DNA from: Paenibacillus xylanexedens
GTDB taxonomy: Bacteria; Bacillota; Bacilli; Paenibacillales; Paenibacillaceae
Assembly: GCF_007676705.1 (NCBI RefSeq)
Contig: NZ_VEBF01000001.1
Coordinates: 124,001-188,000 of the forward strand
DNA: 64,000 nt
Reading direction: 5' to 3'
Below, one piece after another: positions 44,416 to 53,085 of this stretch. Both the position numbers and the translations under genes were made by a program. Numbering within the stretch: the first letter of the stretch is position 1; every line of letters begins with the position of its first letter. The notes below the pieces were generated by a model. It saw only the letters and a list, made by a program, of their open reading frames with translations, was not told the DNA's origin and ran no database searches.

Positions 44416-45447
44416 TTATAGGATCAGAGCTGTTTTGACCGAATTCATCGGCAATTTCTCTCCAGTATGCATGTCATAACCAATCGTTCCATTGAAGGCC
44501 TGTTCATAATCACTCAGCAGTTCCTTGGCTGTCACCATCTGCTCCAGTTCCGGAATACTCTGTGCAAATTTTAGTGCCGTGCTGATCATCGAGTGATTCG
44601 CCACCGCACCGATGATACTAATACCATCATTAATTACGGCTGTAGATTTGAACGTCACCTCATAGCTGTCGTCATACCCCATAGGAATGATTTTCCCGCC
44701 TTTGGCAATCAGCTCAAACCCTACATGAAGCTGGTTACCAACCGCGTCCACTACAATATCAAACTTTTTGTTATTATTGATCTCGTATACTTTATCGAGT
44801 GTCAGATCCTGAGGATAGAACACATGATCCGCGATCCCTGAAGCGAACTCTTTGCGGTATGGATCAACTTCCGTGCCTACAGTAAGCCTTGCCAATCGTT
44901 TGCTAACTAGCTGACACAGGGAACCGATTGCACCAGAACCGAGGACCAGTACGGAGTCACTTGGCTTAGTCCCTGCTTTCATGAACGTCTGAAGTACACA
45001 CCCCAGTGGTTCGATCATCATGGCCGTTTCCCAGCTCATGGAATCCGGAATGGCATAGATATACTTCTCGTCCCCGACAAAATATTCAGCAAAGGTTCCG
45101 TGTGTCGTCATCCCTACTTGATAGTCATCAAAATTCTCGCAGTAGATGAACAGACCTTCGCGGCAATAAGAGCAGGTACCGCAAGATTGCGTGGGATCAA
45201 CCAATACCCGATCACCGATCTTGAAACCACGAACTTCATCACCCATCTCAACTACGGTGCCCACACCTTCATGACCAATGATCGTTCCTTTATTCGCAGG
45301 CACTTTGCCTTTGACAATATTCAGGTCTGTCCCGCAGATGCCTGAACCATAGATTTTAATTTTTACCTGATTAGGTTTTTGAATGGATGGCTCATCAATA
45401 TCCTGGTATGCCACCTGTTTGAGATCCTGATATACGAGTGCTTTCAT
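44416..45447 (-). CDS. Zinc-dependent alcohol/polyol dehydrogenase (MDR family)
   Basis: A 343-residue medium-chain dehydrogenase. The catalytic zinc Cys is in GSGICGTDLN and the His in IIGHEGVGTVVEMGD; the structural zinc tetrad is C-GT-C-SY-C-REGLFIY-C; the Rossmann motif is VLVLGSGAIGSLCQL. It resembles the sorbitol/threonine dehydrogenase branch that oxidises polyols. Placed 41 bases after the class III aminotransferase, it could make the keto compound that the aminotransferase converts to an amine. Confidence 0.92.
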   Translation of the reverse strand: MKALVYQDLKQVAYQDIDEPSIQKPNQVKIKIYGSGICGTDLNIVKGKVPANKGTIIGHEGVGTVVEMGDEVRGFKIGDRVLVDPTQSCGTCSYCREGLFIYCENFDDYQVGMTTHGTFAEYFVGDEKYIYAIPDSMSWETAMMIEPLGCVLQTFMKAGTKPSDSVLVLGSGAIGSLCQLVSKRLARLTVGTEVDPYRKEFASGIADHVFYPQDLTLDKVYEINNNKKFDIVVDAVGNQLHVGFELIAKGGKIIPMGYDDSYEVTFKSTAVINDGISIIGAVANHSMISTALKFAQSIPELEQMVTAKELLSDYEQAFNGTIGYDMHTGEKLPMNSVKTALIL

Positions 45448-45488
45448 TGAATATTCCTCCTAGTCGATTGTCGAATTCTATTTATGGA

Positions 45489-46796
45489 TTAAGCTTCAAA
45501 CGTTTTCGAAAGTTGCATGGAATGAAGATGTTCCTGCTTCTGATTCTCTTTCCAGTCTGACAGGATCTGCAACAGCGCTTCCTCAACCCACAACAACTCT
45601 TCACGTGTATGAGCATCGGAGAAAATAAAGTAGCCTTTGGTGAAAATGCCGAAGTGAGCCATCTTCTTCACCATGAACTCGCGGAAAGGGTCCGTTTGGA
45701 AGTTATCTTCAGCCAAGGATTGAATGCAGAAGCTTGCATACGTTCCCTTCACTTCCAATTGATCCGTCAATCCCAGTAACACAAGTTCAGATTCCAGACG
45801 ATCCATGATCCGGGTTGCCGGATCACGCCAAGTCGGCCATACTTTCGCATTCTTCATTAGTCGTTCACAGGCAATGGCTGCCGCGAGCGCTGTCGTTTCG
45901 CTGGAATGGGCATTGCTGAATCTGACCTGTCCTGACAAGGACATTAGATGCTGAGGTCCCATAACCGCTGCGAGAGGTAAACCGTTCGCCATACCTTTCG
46001 AGATGCAAAGCAGATCAGGCCAGATATCATATTCTCCTGCTGTAGCCTGCTTGCCCATCCGAATACCGGAAGTTACCTCATCGAATATGATAATGATGTC
46101 CAGGGACCGGCACAGGGTTACCACTTCCCCCAGCGCTTCCTTTTTCCACTCATTGGGACATAGAACTATACATGCGATATCCTCGGGAGATGAGGTAATC
46201 TGGGCCTCAATTCGCTCTGCTGTGGGCTTGTTCACCCAGATCGTTGAACGCTCGATATCTACCGGGATGCCACGTTCTTTCGTCTCGCCACCATAATAAC
46301 CATAGGCGGACCAATCGTGCCACCCGTGATAAGCTGTCGCAATAACCTTGCTTTTCCCACTTGCAGCGCGGGCTAGACGTACAGCCCCACTCACTGCATC
46401 GGCACCACTTTTGGTGAAGCGCAGTGACGGATAGCGACCCTCGAACCGCTCCAGAATCAACTCGGCACATTCCAGTTCGATGTCGGCCGGAATCGAAAAG
46501 CTTGTCCCTTTTTTCAGCTGGTGAATGACGGTGAGTTGGACTTCATGTCTGGCATGGCCCCATGGTGCCGTACCCATGGCCATCTCGCAATCCAACCATT
46601 CATTGCCGTCAATATCTGTGAATCGGGAATTGTAAGCCTCTGCACAACACACGGGTGTATGTCCCGGGAATAAACGTTCAGGTGCTTTGGCTAAAGTGCT
46701 GCATCCGCTCGGAATAACCTTTTCGACTTGTTCCAACCACTCCAGATTACGGGTAAATCGTACGGCACGATCCAGCGTGCTCTCTTTTTCTTTCAC
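45489..46796 (-). CDS. PLP-dependent class III aminotransferase (glutamate-1-semialdehyde aminomutase-like)
   Basis: A fold-type I aminotransferase of about 435 residues. It has GSA-aminomutase-like features: VIPSGCSTLAKAPERLFPGH, FTDIDGNEWLDCEMAMGTAP, RFTKSGADAVSGAVRLARAA, IIFDEVTSGIRMG and the PLP lysine in CISKGMANGLPLAAVMG. The frame opens at 46865, inside the previous gene, but a GTG at 46796 stands 8 bases after GGGAGG and gives no overlap, so it is chosen. It is not in a heme gene context; it is more likely the amine-introducing enzyme of the cluster. Confidence 0.9.
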   Translation of the reverse strand: MKEKESTLDRAVRFTRNLEWLEQVEKVIPSGCSTLAKAPERLFPGHTPVCCAEAYNSRFTDIDGNEWLDCEMAMGTAPWGHARHEVQLTVIHQLKKGTSFSIPADIELECAELILERFEGRYPSLRFTKSGADAVSGAVRLARAASGKSKVIATAYHGWHDWSAYGYYGGETKERGIPVDIERSTIWVNKPTAERIEAQITSSPEDIACIVLCPNEWKKEALGEVVTLCRSLDIIIIFDEVTSGIRMGKQATAGEYDIWPDLLCISKGMANGLPLAAVMGPQHLMSLSGQVRFSNAHSSETTALAAAIACERLMKNAKVWPTWRDPATRIMDRLESELVLLGLTDQLEVKGTYASFCIQSLAEDNFQTDPFREFMVKKMAHFGIFTKGYFIFSDAHTREELLWVEEALLQILSDWKENQKQEHLHSMQLSKTFEA

Positions 46797-46833
46797 CTTA
46801 AGTACCTCCCTGTTTACTTTCGTTGTGAGTGAA

Positions 46834-47988
46834 TTACCGAACTTTCGTTCCAGGCCAGCATCCATCGTATATGCGATCCATCGTAATCACATTGCCATAC
46901 AGGTCAATGATCAGATCCTTGGCTCGATGAGCATGTCTCATCTCAATCCAGTAGCGGTTCTCCAGCAAACGGGCGAAATTGTCCACCAAGAACAGTAACC
47001 GGTTCTCACTATGAATCAGTTCCTTGCCCAGTACCTGCGGCAGCCAGATGGCTCCGTTGGAATTGAAGCGGTTCGAATAGTCACGTACTTCGGCTACATT
47101 GGCAAATTCGGCTTCATGCAGCTTGGTCCAGAACGTATCGGCATCACTACGCACTTCTGCAAGATCAATGCCGACAATCGGCAGATGCTGATATTCCCCT
47201 TGGCTTTCCAGCTGTGCTTTCAGATGACTGAAAACGAAAGGCCACACATCAGCCTCGATTTGACCGCCCCACTTTTTCCAGAAGCGTGCCAGATTGTTCT
47301 TGCGGTTGAAGTTGCGGTGAATACCGCTGCTACGTTCCCAGTGGTATGCTTGAATATTCGGGTTAATGACCGTATCGTATCCCGCAGCCCGTGCTCGCAT
47401 CTGATAATCAAAATCCTCGTACCCGTTAAAGAACTTCTCATCGAGGTTACCGATGGTCTCGTAGACCTCCCGCTTCATGCCGAACATGGCGAACACCACC
47501 AGTTGAACAGAGAAGGTTTCTTTCGGGATATCATCAGGGGATGCATTCAGGAACAGGTGTCGGCCGATGGTGTCTGCAAAAGCAATACCGCAGTGCTGCA
47601 CGCCTCCTGTTTGCGGATACAACAGAACGCCTCCAATCATGCCAATCGTAATATCGCTGTCCAGTGTCTCTTTCATCATCGGTTGCCAGTTCGGTTGAAG
47701 AATGGTGTCGGAATCCAGGAAGAAAATGTACTCTCCCTTGGCAAGACTGAGTGCGCTATTAATCGACACGGCGCAACCGAGTGGAAAATCATGCTGAAGA
47801 ATCTCGATGGTCACACCTTCTCTTACTTCTTGCTTCAGTTTATCCAGATGTTGAAAAACGGCTGAACCGGAACCATCGTTGATGAAAATAATCTGAGTGG
47901 ATGGACTTACCGTCCGGAGCAACGAATCAGTGAACAGGTTCAGAATGTTATAGTCCTGGTTGACTGGTACAATAATGGTGTAAAGCAT
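46834..47988 (-). CDS. Family 2 glycosyltransferase with C-terminal extension
   Basis: The 384-residue protein starts with a GT-A domain (TIIVPVNQDYNILNLFTDSL; metal-binding FLDSDTIL near 93-97; acceptor-side GYEDFDYQMRARAAGY near 190-205). From about 240 it has an extra domain of unknown type. There is no membrane helix, so it acts in the cytosol. It is the first gene of the six-gene cluster and probably transfers a sugar to, or builds, the cluster product. ATG 47988 follows GGAGGG. Confidence 0.9.
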   Translation of the reverse strand: MLYTIIVPVNQDYNILNLFTDSLLRTVSPSTQIIFINDGSGSAVFQHLDKLKQEVREGVTIEILQHDFPLGCAVSINSALSLAKGEYIFFLDSDTILQPNWQPMMKETLDSDITIGMIGGVLLYPQTGGVQHCGIAFADTIGRHLFLNASPDDIPKETFSVQLVVFAMFGMKREVYETIGNLDEKFFNGYEDFDYQMRARAAGYDTVINPNIQAYHWERSSGIHRNFNRKNNLARFWKKWGGQIEADVWPFVFSHLKAQLESQGEYQHLPIVGIDLAEVRSDADTFWTKLHEAEFANVAEVRDYSNRFNSNGAIWLPQVLGKELIHSENRLLFLVDNFARLLENRYWIEMRHAHRAKDLIIDLYGNVITMDRIYDGCWPGTKVR

Positions 47989-48236
47989 GGAATCCCTCCT
48001 GATTGGGTTGATGGAATGAGTACGTAAGCTGATTCGAACTGCACAATTGCAGGTGTTTCTGTCCGGCCCCCTCGTTTGAAAATTTTGTCTTTATTTGGTA
48101 ATGATTTGAATCTACTAGAAATTTATATCATTTTTTGTAAACTTGAAATCTTAAATTCTGAACTCTGTTAATATTTGAATATGTGAGAAAAGCAAACTTT
48201 TTATGGTTTCATCCTGTTTTTACGCTGCTGCAACGC
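47989..48236. other. AT-rich leader/promoter region of the glycosyltransferase cluster
   Basis: About 250 bases without an open frame of significance. They hold the GGAGGGATT ribosome binding site of the glycosyltransferase next to 47989 and a very AT-rich stretch (48085-48170) with several weak promoter-like hexamers. I could not single out one promoter or a regulatory RNA. Confidence 0.5.
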
Positions 48237-48241
48237 AAAAA

Positions 48242-48296
48242 AACACCCTCAGAGAGTCTCCGTACCACATGTAACGGATTTCTCTCTGAAGGTGTT
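48242..48296 (-). terminator. Terminator of the ECF sigma / DUF4179 operon
   Basis: On the minus strand AACACCTTCAGAGAG pairs with CTCTCTGAGGGTGTT (one G-U), with a loop of about 25 bases that itself folds (ATCCGT/ACGGA), followed by TTTTT. Confidence 0.82.
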
Positions 48297-48333
48297 AAAT
48301 TGTTCATCAAGCTCAAATAATGAATTACTTTAC

Positions 48334-49947
48334 CTACAGTTGAATCTCTACATTTCTGTCCGGATCGCTGTATTTATAGATGCCCGGATTCAGTTCAATA
48401 TGTCCATCAAATGGAACATCTTTGTAGGTGTCTATATGAATTTTTGCAGGTGTCATCCCTTGGGGGTTAATTTCAGGAACGATTTCTTTGCCATTGATCC
48501 GTAGCATTGTTTGGTTAACTCCTTTGAAGCCAGGGGAGTTGGATTGTGACTCTACAATTAAATTCTCCCCATCAGTATAGTAAGTAAATTGTATTACAAG
48601 TCCATCGACAGTGAGTTTGGTATACTGCTTTTGTTTTTTGGGTTTATTTAAATTGATCCAGTTCTTAGTGGTATCTCGTTTCTCAACAACGGCATCTTTT
48701 AAGATGAGTTTCATTGGAACATCAGACCAGTTTTGATACCACTCAGGAGATTCAAAATGAAACAAATGCTGATTATTTTCAGAACGCCCCCCTTTTGTTG
48801 TTTGCACCCCCGTGATTGTTTTATCATCTATAATCATCTGAATCGATTTATATTGAACAATACCTTCTGTATATGAACCTTCTTCATCAATTAAAATCTG
48901 AAGATTCAATGGAGTAATCACCAGTTGCTCTAAAGTAACACCGGTTTTTGCTTGGAATTCAGGATTGGTATACAGTTTTTTCGTATATATCGCCTCACTT
49001 GCTTTTTTCCCATTTGCGACAAAATCGAATTTCCAAGTACCTGTCAATCGTTTTGCTGCTTCAACATAATTGAAATGAAGGTTTGCATTCGCCCAATCCG
49101 CTTTCGATATATCAAATACCTGTTCAATCAACAATCCTTTTTCTTCGTTAGGCAAGATGGTCGGAATAGCATCTACAACCTGGGCCCCGGTATGAACTCT
49201 CAAGCGAGGATTGACGCTTTCCAAATCTGATGATACTACCTCGACTTTATAACGGATGACCGTTTGATTATCTGCATGTCTAACCGATTCAATATGAATC
49301 GCCGGAAACTGTGAAACGCCAGTAACCATTGATTTCCCAGTATGTTGATTAGATTTTAGGAAAATATCCCTATCCCGATAAAGAATAAGATTCTTTGCTT
49401 CGAATGTAAACTCTTTGGTACCGCCCTTTAAAGTATCAGCTGTTTCATAGATCCCAATGAGTTTCTGACTATCAGGATCGTGCCCCAAATAACCATATAC
49501 GTTCGCTCTCGCATCGGATTCTCCTATTATAGTATTTTCCTCAGTCGCAAATTCACTATATGGAGAAAGATCGATTGATGTGTCCAGAGATATGAGCATC
49601 TTCATTTTTTCTCCATCTGTTACAACACCGCTTAGATTCATTGTCACACCTGAACTAGCGGACTGAAGATCATATTGCTGACCGATACCATTATTTATTG
49701 CGCTTGCGACGCCCCGGCCTCCGATTCGATCCCAATCAATCGTCATACTGGCGAATACAGGAATAGCAACAAGTAAGAAAAAAGTAAAAATGATGCTTAT
49801 AGGAATTGCTTTAGCTCGATATCCAGTAGGCTTTTGTGAAGATTTCACATTGACTCGTCGTTTATGTGCTTCTTTTTCAATGGTTGTCCACATCAAGTCA
49901 TAATCCGGATGAGATATATTTTTTTCCTTATTAGAATACTGATTCAT
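48334..49947 (-). CDS. DUF4179 membrane protein, probable anti-sigma factor
   Basis: A 537-residue protein. A cytoplasmic N-terminus (DYDLMWTTIEKEAHKRRVNV) is followed by one membrane helix (about 50-68) and a long extracytoplasmic part. The DUF4179 block follows the helix (DWDRIGGRGVASAINNGIGQ, SGVTMNLSGVVTDGEKMKML), and the rest is beta-rich with immunoglobulin-like strands. It overlaps the sigma factor gene by 17 bases. In such pairs the membrane protein holds the sigma factor inactive until an envelope signal arrives; this is known for the arrangement and inferred here. Confidence 0.87.
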   Translation of the reverse strand: MNQYSNKEKNISHPDYDLMWTTIEKEAHKRRVNVKSSQKPTGYRAKAIPISIIFTFFLLVAIPVFASMTIDWDRIGGRGVASAINNGIGQQYDLQSASSGVTMNLSGVVTDGEKMKMLISLDTSIDLSPYSEFATEENTIIGESDARANVYGYLGHDPDSQKLIGIYETADTLKGGTKEFTFEAKNLILYRDRDIFLKSNQHTGKSMVTGVSQFPAIHIESVRHADNQTVIRYKVEVVSSDLESVNPRLRVHTGAQVVDAIPTILPNEEKGLLIEQVFDISKADWANANLHFNYVEAAKRLTGTWKFDFVANGKKASEAIYTKKLYTNPEFQAKTGVTLEQLVITPLNLQILIDEEGSYTEGIVQYKSIQMIIDDKTITGVQTTKGGRSENNQHLFHFESPEWYQNWSDVPMKLILKDAVVEKRDTTKNWINLNKPKKQKQYTKLTVDGLVIQFTYYTDGENLIVESQSNSPGFKGVNQTMLRINGKEIVPEINPQGMTPAKIHIDTYKDVPFDGHIELNPGIYKYSDPDRNVEIQL

Positions 49948-50449
49948 TATTACTCAGCTCCTTTAGTTGAGGTTCAACCATTTTATTGAGAAGTTTCAAT
50001 CCTTTGTTTAATCTGGATTTTGCAGTCCCTTCAGGTATGTTCATAACTTTAGAGATCTCAGGTACAGTCAAATCATTGATAAATCGAAGGACAACAACCG
50101 TCCTAATCTTGTCAGGAAGCCCACTATATAATCCTCGTAGCTCTTCTTTTGTTTCCCTATGGTACACACCCTCTTCCACAGGGTTATAACTCTGGGATTT
50201 GGACAACAAATAATGCCGCACTTCTTTCAACCATCCAGATTTCCGTCTTCTCATAACGCTATGACACTCATTTGAAGCAATTCGCAATATCCATGATTTC
50301 ATGTTCCTTACCTTAGTTCTGTCAGCCAGAATAACTTTGACAAATACTTCTTGGCAAATGTCCTCGGCATCTGCTTGATTCTTCATCAGATAATAACAGA
50401 AGTAATAAACTTGCTCTTTATACAATTCAAAAATTTCTCTGTCAGTCAT
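49931..50449 (-). CDS. ECF-type RNA polymerase sigma factor
   Basis: A 172-residue sigma-70 family protein with only regions 2 and 4. Region 2 is FELYKEQVYYFCYYLMKNQA, DAEDICQEVFVKVI and NMKSWILRIASNECHSVMRR; region 4 is LRGLYSGLPDKIRTVVVLRF and LTVPEISKVMNIPEGTAKSR. It is co-transcribed and overlaps with the DUF4179 anti-sigma candidate. The targets are not visible; an envelope-stress or antibiotic response is usual for the class. Confidence 0.93.
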   Translation of the reverse strand: MTDREIFELYKEQVYYFCYYLMKNQADAEDICQEVFVKVILADRTKVRNMKSWILRIASNECHSVMRRRKSGWLKEVRHYLLSKSQSYNPVEEGVYHRETKEELRGLYSGLPDKIRTVVVLRFINDLTVPEISKVMNIPEGTAKSRLNKGLKLLNKMVEPQLKELSNNESVF

Positions 50450-50604
50450 TCTATCCCCCCCTTTGCCGTGTTTTCATTAATAAGACAAATAATGTTATGT
50501 AATCGTTCATTTTGTTTATAGTTGGTTTTGCTAAATTCTCAGCTACCTAGAATAGATTAGTTCAATGTCTCTGCTTGAACAGGTATGTATACATGTAAAC
50601 AAGC

Positions 50605-50631
50605 AAAAAAAGCCGCTAAATTAGCGACTTT
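50605..50631 (-). terminator. Terminator of the TetR gene (GCCGC family)
   Basis: On the minus strand AGTCGCTAA, single-base loop region, TTAGCGGCT then TTTTTT, about 60 bases after the stop at 50693. Confidence 0.85.
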
Positions 50632-50692
50632 ATGAAGTCATTTGGTCATCGAGTAACGAGTTGATGCTGTTGTGTTAGTCTCACCCCTATTT

Positions 50693-51259
50693 TCACCTCT
50701 GCTTAAATCCATGATAAAACGTGTCTACTACAAGCGCAGGGGCTGCTTTTCTCGCGATATGACCACTTACAACCTGCTGCCACGTCAGGAACATGATGGA
50801 ATACAGGACATCCACAATCCAGGTTTTATCCAGATCGGAGCGGAAATAACCTTTCTGTTGCAACAAACCAACCGCATGCAATACAGGTTCTCTCAGTTTC
50901 AGATCTGCTCCCTCAATCTCGGGATTATAGTTAATGGTGGTGTCATGAGCCAGAAAATAAATTTTGTCGCCTAATGGAATAAGCGCTTCAATCAGCTCGG
51001 GTATGTACTTTTCACAGTGCTCCTCATCCAGTTGGATTTCTTTCATGGTCTCACTGACCACTTCGATTGCGCGTAATCCCAGATAAACCATGAGCTGTTC
51101 GCGGCTTTCCACATATCGATGTAAAGTCGCAATCCCGATTTTTGCAGACTCTGCAATTTCATTCATGGAAGCATTCGGCTTTTCAATCAGCAACTTGGTC
51201 GCCTCGTCCAGAATGGAATGTAGCCTCGTTTGTTTGATTGTTGTCATTTCTTTTTTCAT
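50693..51259 (-). CDS. TetR-family transcriptional regulator
   Basis: A 188-residue regulator. The DNA-binding part reads LHSILDEATKLLIEKPNASM and NEIAESAKIGIATLHRYVES, the usual TetR helix-turn-helix; the C-terminal part is all helical (KIYFLAHDTTINYNPEIEGA). ATG 51259 follows AGAGGTG. A likely operator lies in its own promoter. It neighbours the ABC-F gene and may answer to the same drugs, but no shared promoter region proves control. Confidence 0.88.
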   Translation of the reverse strand: MKKEMTTIKQTRLHSILDEATKLLIEKPNASMNEIAESAKIGIATLHRYVESREQLMVYLGLRAIEVVSETMKEIQLDEEHCEKYIPELIEALIPLGDKIYFLAHDTTINYNPEIEGADLKLREPVLHAVGLLQQKGYFRSDLDKTWIVDVLYSIMFLTWQQVVSGHIARKAAPALVVDTFYHGFKQR

Positions 51260-51301
51260 AGGTATTACACCTCTTGGCGAATTAGTCTACAATTGATCTG
51301 A

Positions 51302-51324
51302 TCATCCATCATATGATTGGATGA
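51302..51324. promoter_or_regulatory. Near-palindrome behind an extended -10, candidate TetR operator
   Basis: TCATCCAT and ATTGGATGA flank a CATATG centre. Just upstream on the minus strand is the extended -10 TGCTATAAT (about 51337-51345). A repressor bound here would block the start of the TetR transcript. Confidence 0.5.
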
Positions 51325-51406
51325 GATTATAAAATTATAGCATACATTCTTGCGATATCGCATTCTGAACGCAACAGACCACCTTTTATATTCGTGCTGT
51401 AAAACT

Positions 51407-51428
51407 TAAAAGCCGCCATTCGGCGGCT
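51407..51428 (-). terminator. Terminator of the ABC-F gene (GCCGCC family)
   Basis: On the minus strand AGCCGCC, GAAT loop, GGCGGCT then TTTT, about 35 bases after the stop at 51462. Confidence 0.87.
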
Positions 51429-51461
51429 CTTAGCATGATCTCTTTTATCTCAGTCCGTTGC

Positions 51462-52940
51462 TTATAGTTCAATGATTCTTGTTGCAATATTTGCGCAAAA
51501 TTCACTGTCATGCTCTACAAAAAGCAGGGTTGGGGAGTATTCCAGCAGCAATTCTTCGATCTGCATACGTGAAATGACATCCACAAAATTGAGTGGTTCA
51601 TCCCAAATGTGCAGATGAGCTCTCTCACTAAGGCTTTTAGCAATGAGCACTTTCTTTTTTTGGCCTGCGCTAAATGTTGAAATATCTTTCTCCAATTGCA
51701 GTCTGGAAAAATCCAACTTTCGGAGTATCGATTTGAACAGGCTCTCATCAATCCCTTGCGTCAACGCATATGCGGACAAATGTCCTTCGAGATGAGACGT
51801 GTCCTGCGACACATATGAGATTATGAGCTGATGATCCTTACGTAGAAGACCCGTATAAGAGATATCTTCATCACAGATCAGTTTAAGGATACTTGATTTG
51901 CCAGATCCATTTTTTCCGTACAGGGCAATTCGATCCCCTTTTTCAACCGTGAAGTTAACATCCTTACACACCATATTGGAGCCGTATGCTATCGACACAT
52001 GTTCCAATTCGACAAGTTCATTCTTGTGAAAATCCAGCTGATGAATCTGTAGAGCTTCTGCACTCTCTATATTTTTGAGAAGTTTGGACTTTTCATGAAT
52101 CGCCGATTGCTGCCTTTGTTCAATATTTTTGGAACGCTTCATCATCTTGGCAGCCTTGTGTCCAATATATCCTTTATCTACCTTGGAACCGGAGTTTCTC
52201 GTTCCGTTTTTGGTTTTTTCGACTTCATGCGACCATCCACCCGTCCGTTTGGCTGAATCGGATAAACGTTTGATATCCTTCATTAATTTCTCATTACTTG
52301 CAAGTTCGAACTGATCTTGCCTTCTTTTGTTCTCCCACCAAGCCGAGAAATTACCTTTCTGAATCTCAATATCATTCTTATTGATTGAAAGGATGTGGTC
52401 TACGCTGTGATCCAGAAACGCCCGATCGTGAGATACCAGAATAAACCCGCTCTTGCTGCGAAGATAATTACTGACGAGTTGTCTCGCATGAAGGTCAAGA
52501 TGATTGGTAGGTTCATCAATGAGCAAAAACCGATTATCCTTCAGAAACAAAGCGGCGAGCATGATCTTCGTCTGTTCTCCATTGGATAAAGTATCGAAAG
52601 GCCGATATAGAACATCTTCCGATACCTTTAACAAGTTCAGCTCTCGCACAAGTTGCCAGTGAAGATAGTCAGGATGAATCTCGCCGATGACATCGAGGGT
52701 CATCGCTCCCTTATTCTCTACATGGAAAGGAAAATATTCAAAGCTAACATTCGCAGAGATATGTCCACTGTATTCATATTTACCGAGCAACAGATTGAGG
52801 AAGGTCGTTTTGCCTCTGCCATTCCTTCCGGTAAAACCCAATTTCCAGTCGGAGTCCAACTGGAAGCTTACATTTTCAAATATGTTATCGTAACTGCCTT
52901 CATAGGCAAAGGTCAGGTTGGTAACGTTGATTAAAGACAT
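51462..52940 (-). CDS. ABC-F ribosomal protection protein, Lsa family
   Basis: The product of about 492 residues has two ATPase domains and no membrane helices. Domain 1: Walker A GRNGRGKTT, signature LSNGEQTKI, Walker B LLIDEPTNHLD. Domain 2: Walker A GKNGSGKSS, signature FSAGQKKKVLIAK and a changed Walker B HIWDEPLNFVD. A basic helical interdomain linker lies at about 190-305. The opening SLINVTNLTFAYEGSYDNIF and the IWDEPLN segment are typical of Lsa proteins, which displace lincosamides, streptogramin A and pleuromutilins from the ribosome. ATG 52940 (MSLINV) is chosen over the upstream ATG at 52949. Leader features lie upstream. Confidence 0.92.
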   Translation of the reverse strand: MSLINVTNLTFAYEGSYDNIFENVSFQLDSDWKLGFTGRNGRGKTTFLNLLLGKYEYSGHISANVSFEYFPFHVENKGAMTLDVIGEIHPDYLHWQLVRELNLLKVSEDVLYRPFDTLSNGEQTKIMLAALFLKDNRFLLIDEPTNHLDLHARQLVSNYLRSKSGFILVSHDRAFLDHSVDHILSINKNDIEIQKGNFSAWWENKRRQDQFELASNEKLMKDIKRLSDSAKRTGGWSHEVEKTKNGTRNSGSKVDKGYIGHKAAKMMKRSKNIEQRQQSAIHEKSKLLKNIESAEALQIHQLDFHKNELVELEHVSIAYGSNMVCKDVNFTVEKGDRIALYGKNGSGKSSILKLICDEDISYTGLLRKDHQLIISYVSQDTSHLEGHLSAYALTQGIDESLFKSILRKLDFSRLQLEKDISTFSAGQKKKVLIAKSLSERAHLHIWDEPLNFVDVISRMQIEELLLEYSPTLLFVEHDSEFCANIATRIIEL

Positions 52941-52994
52941 ACAGATCATCCTTTTTATGTGAAATATAAAAGTAAACTAACGGGATTTGATCAT

Positions 52995-53006
52995 TTAACA
53001 TGACAT
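52995..53006 (-). CDS. Three-codon upstream ORF in the ABC-F leader (candidate)
   Basis: GTGAGGG, 5-base gap, ATG TCA TGT TAA on the minus strand, 55 bases before the ABC-F start. Short upstream ORFs occur in leaders of antibiotic-induced ABC-F genes, where ribosome stalling relieves attenuation. I see no convincing terminator/antiterminator pair after it, so this is tentative. Confidence 0.3.
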   Translation of the reverse strand: MSC

Positions 53007-53085
53007 GGATTCCCTCACTTTAATATTTGAACATAATCAGAATTTAGATTCGCTTATACAATAAAGGAACCTGGCGATATACCAT

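Noticed and set aside
47011-47865. 284-codon plus-strand open frame
   Set aside because: Antisense to the glycosyltransferase; no start signal or family features.
47989-48236. Possible regulatory RNA in the AT-rich leader of the glycosyltransferase cluster
   Set aside because: No stable stems or known riboswitch motifs could be found by eye.
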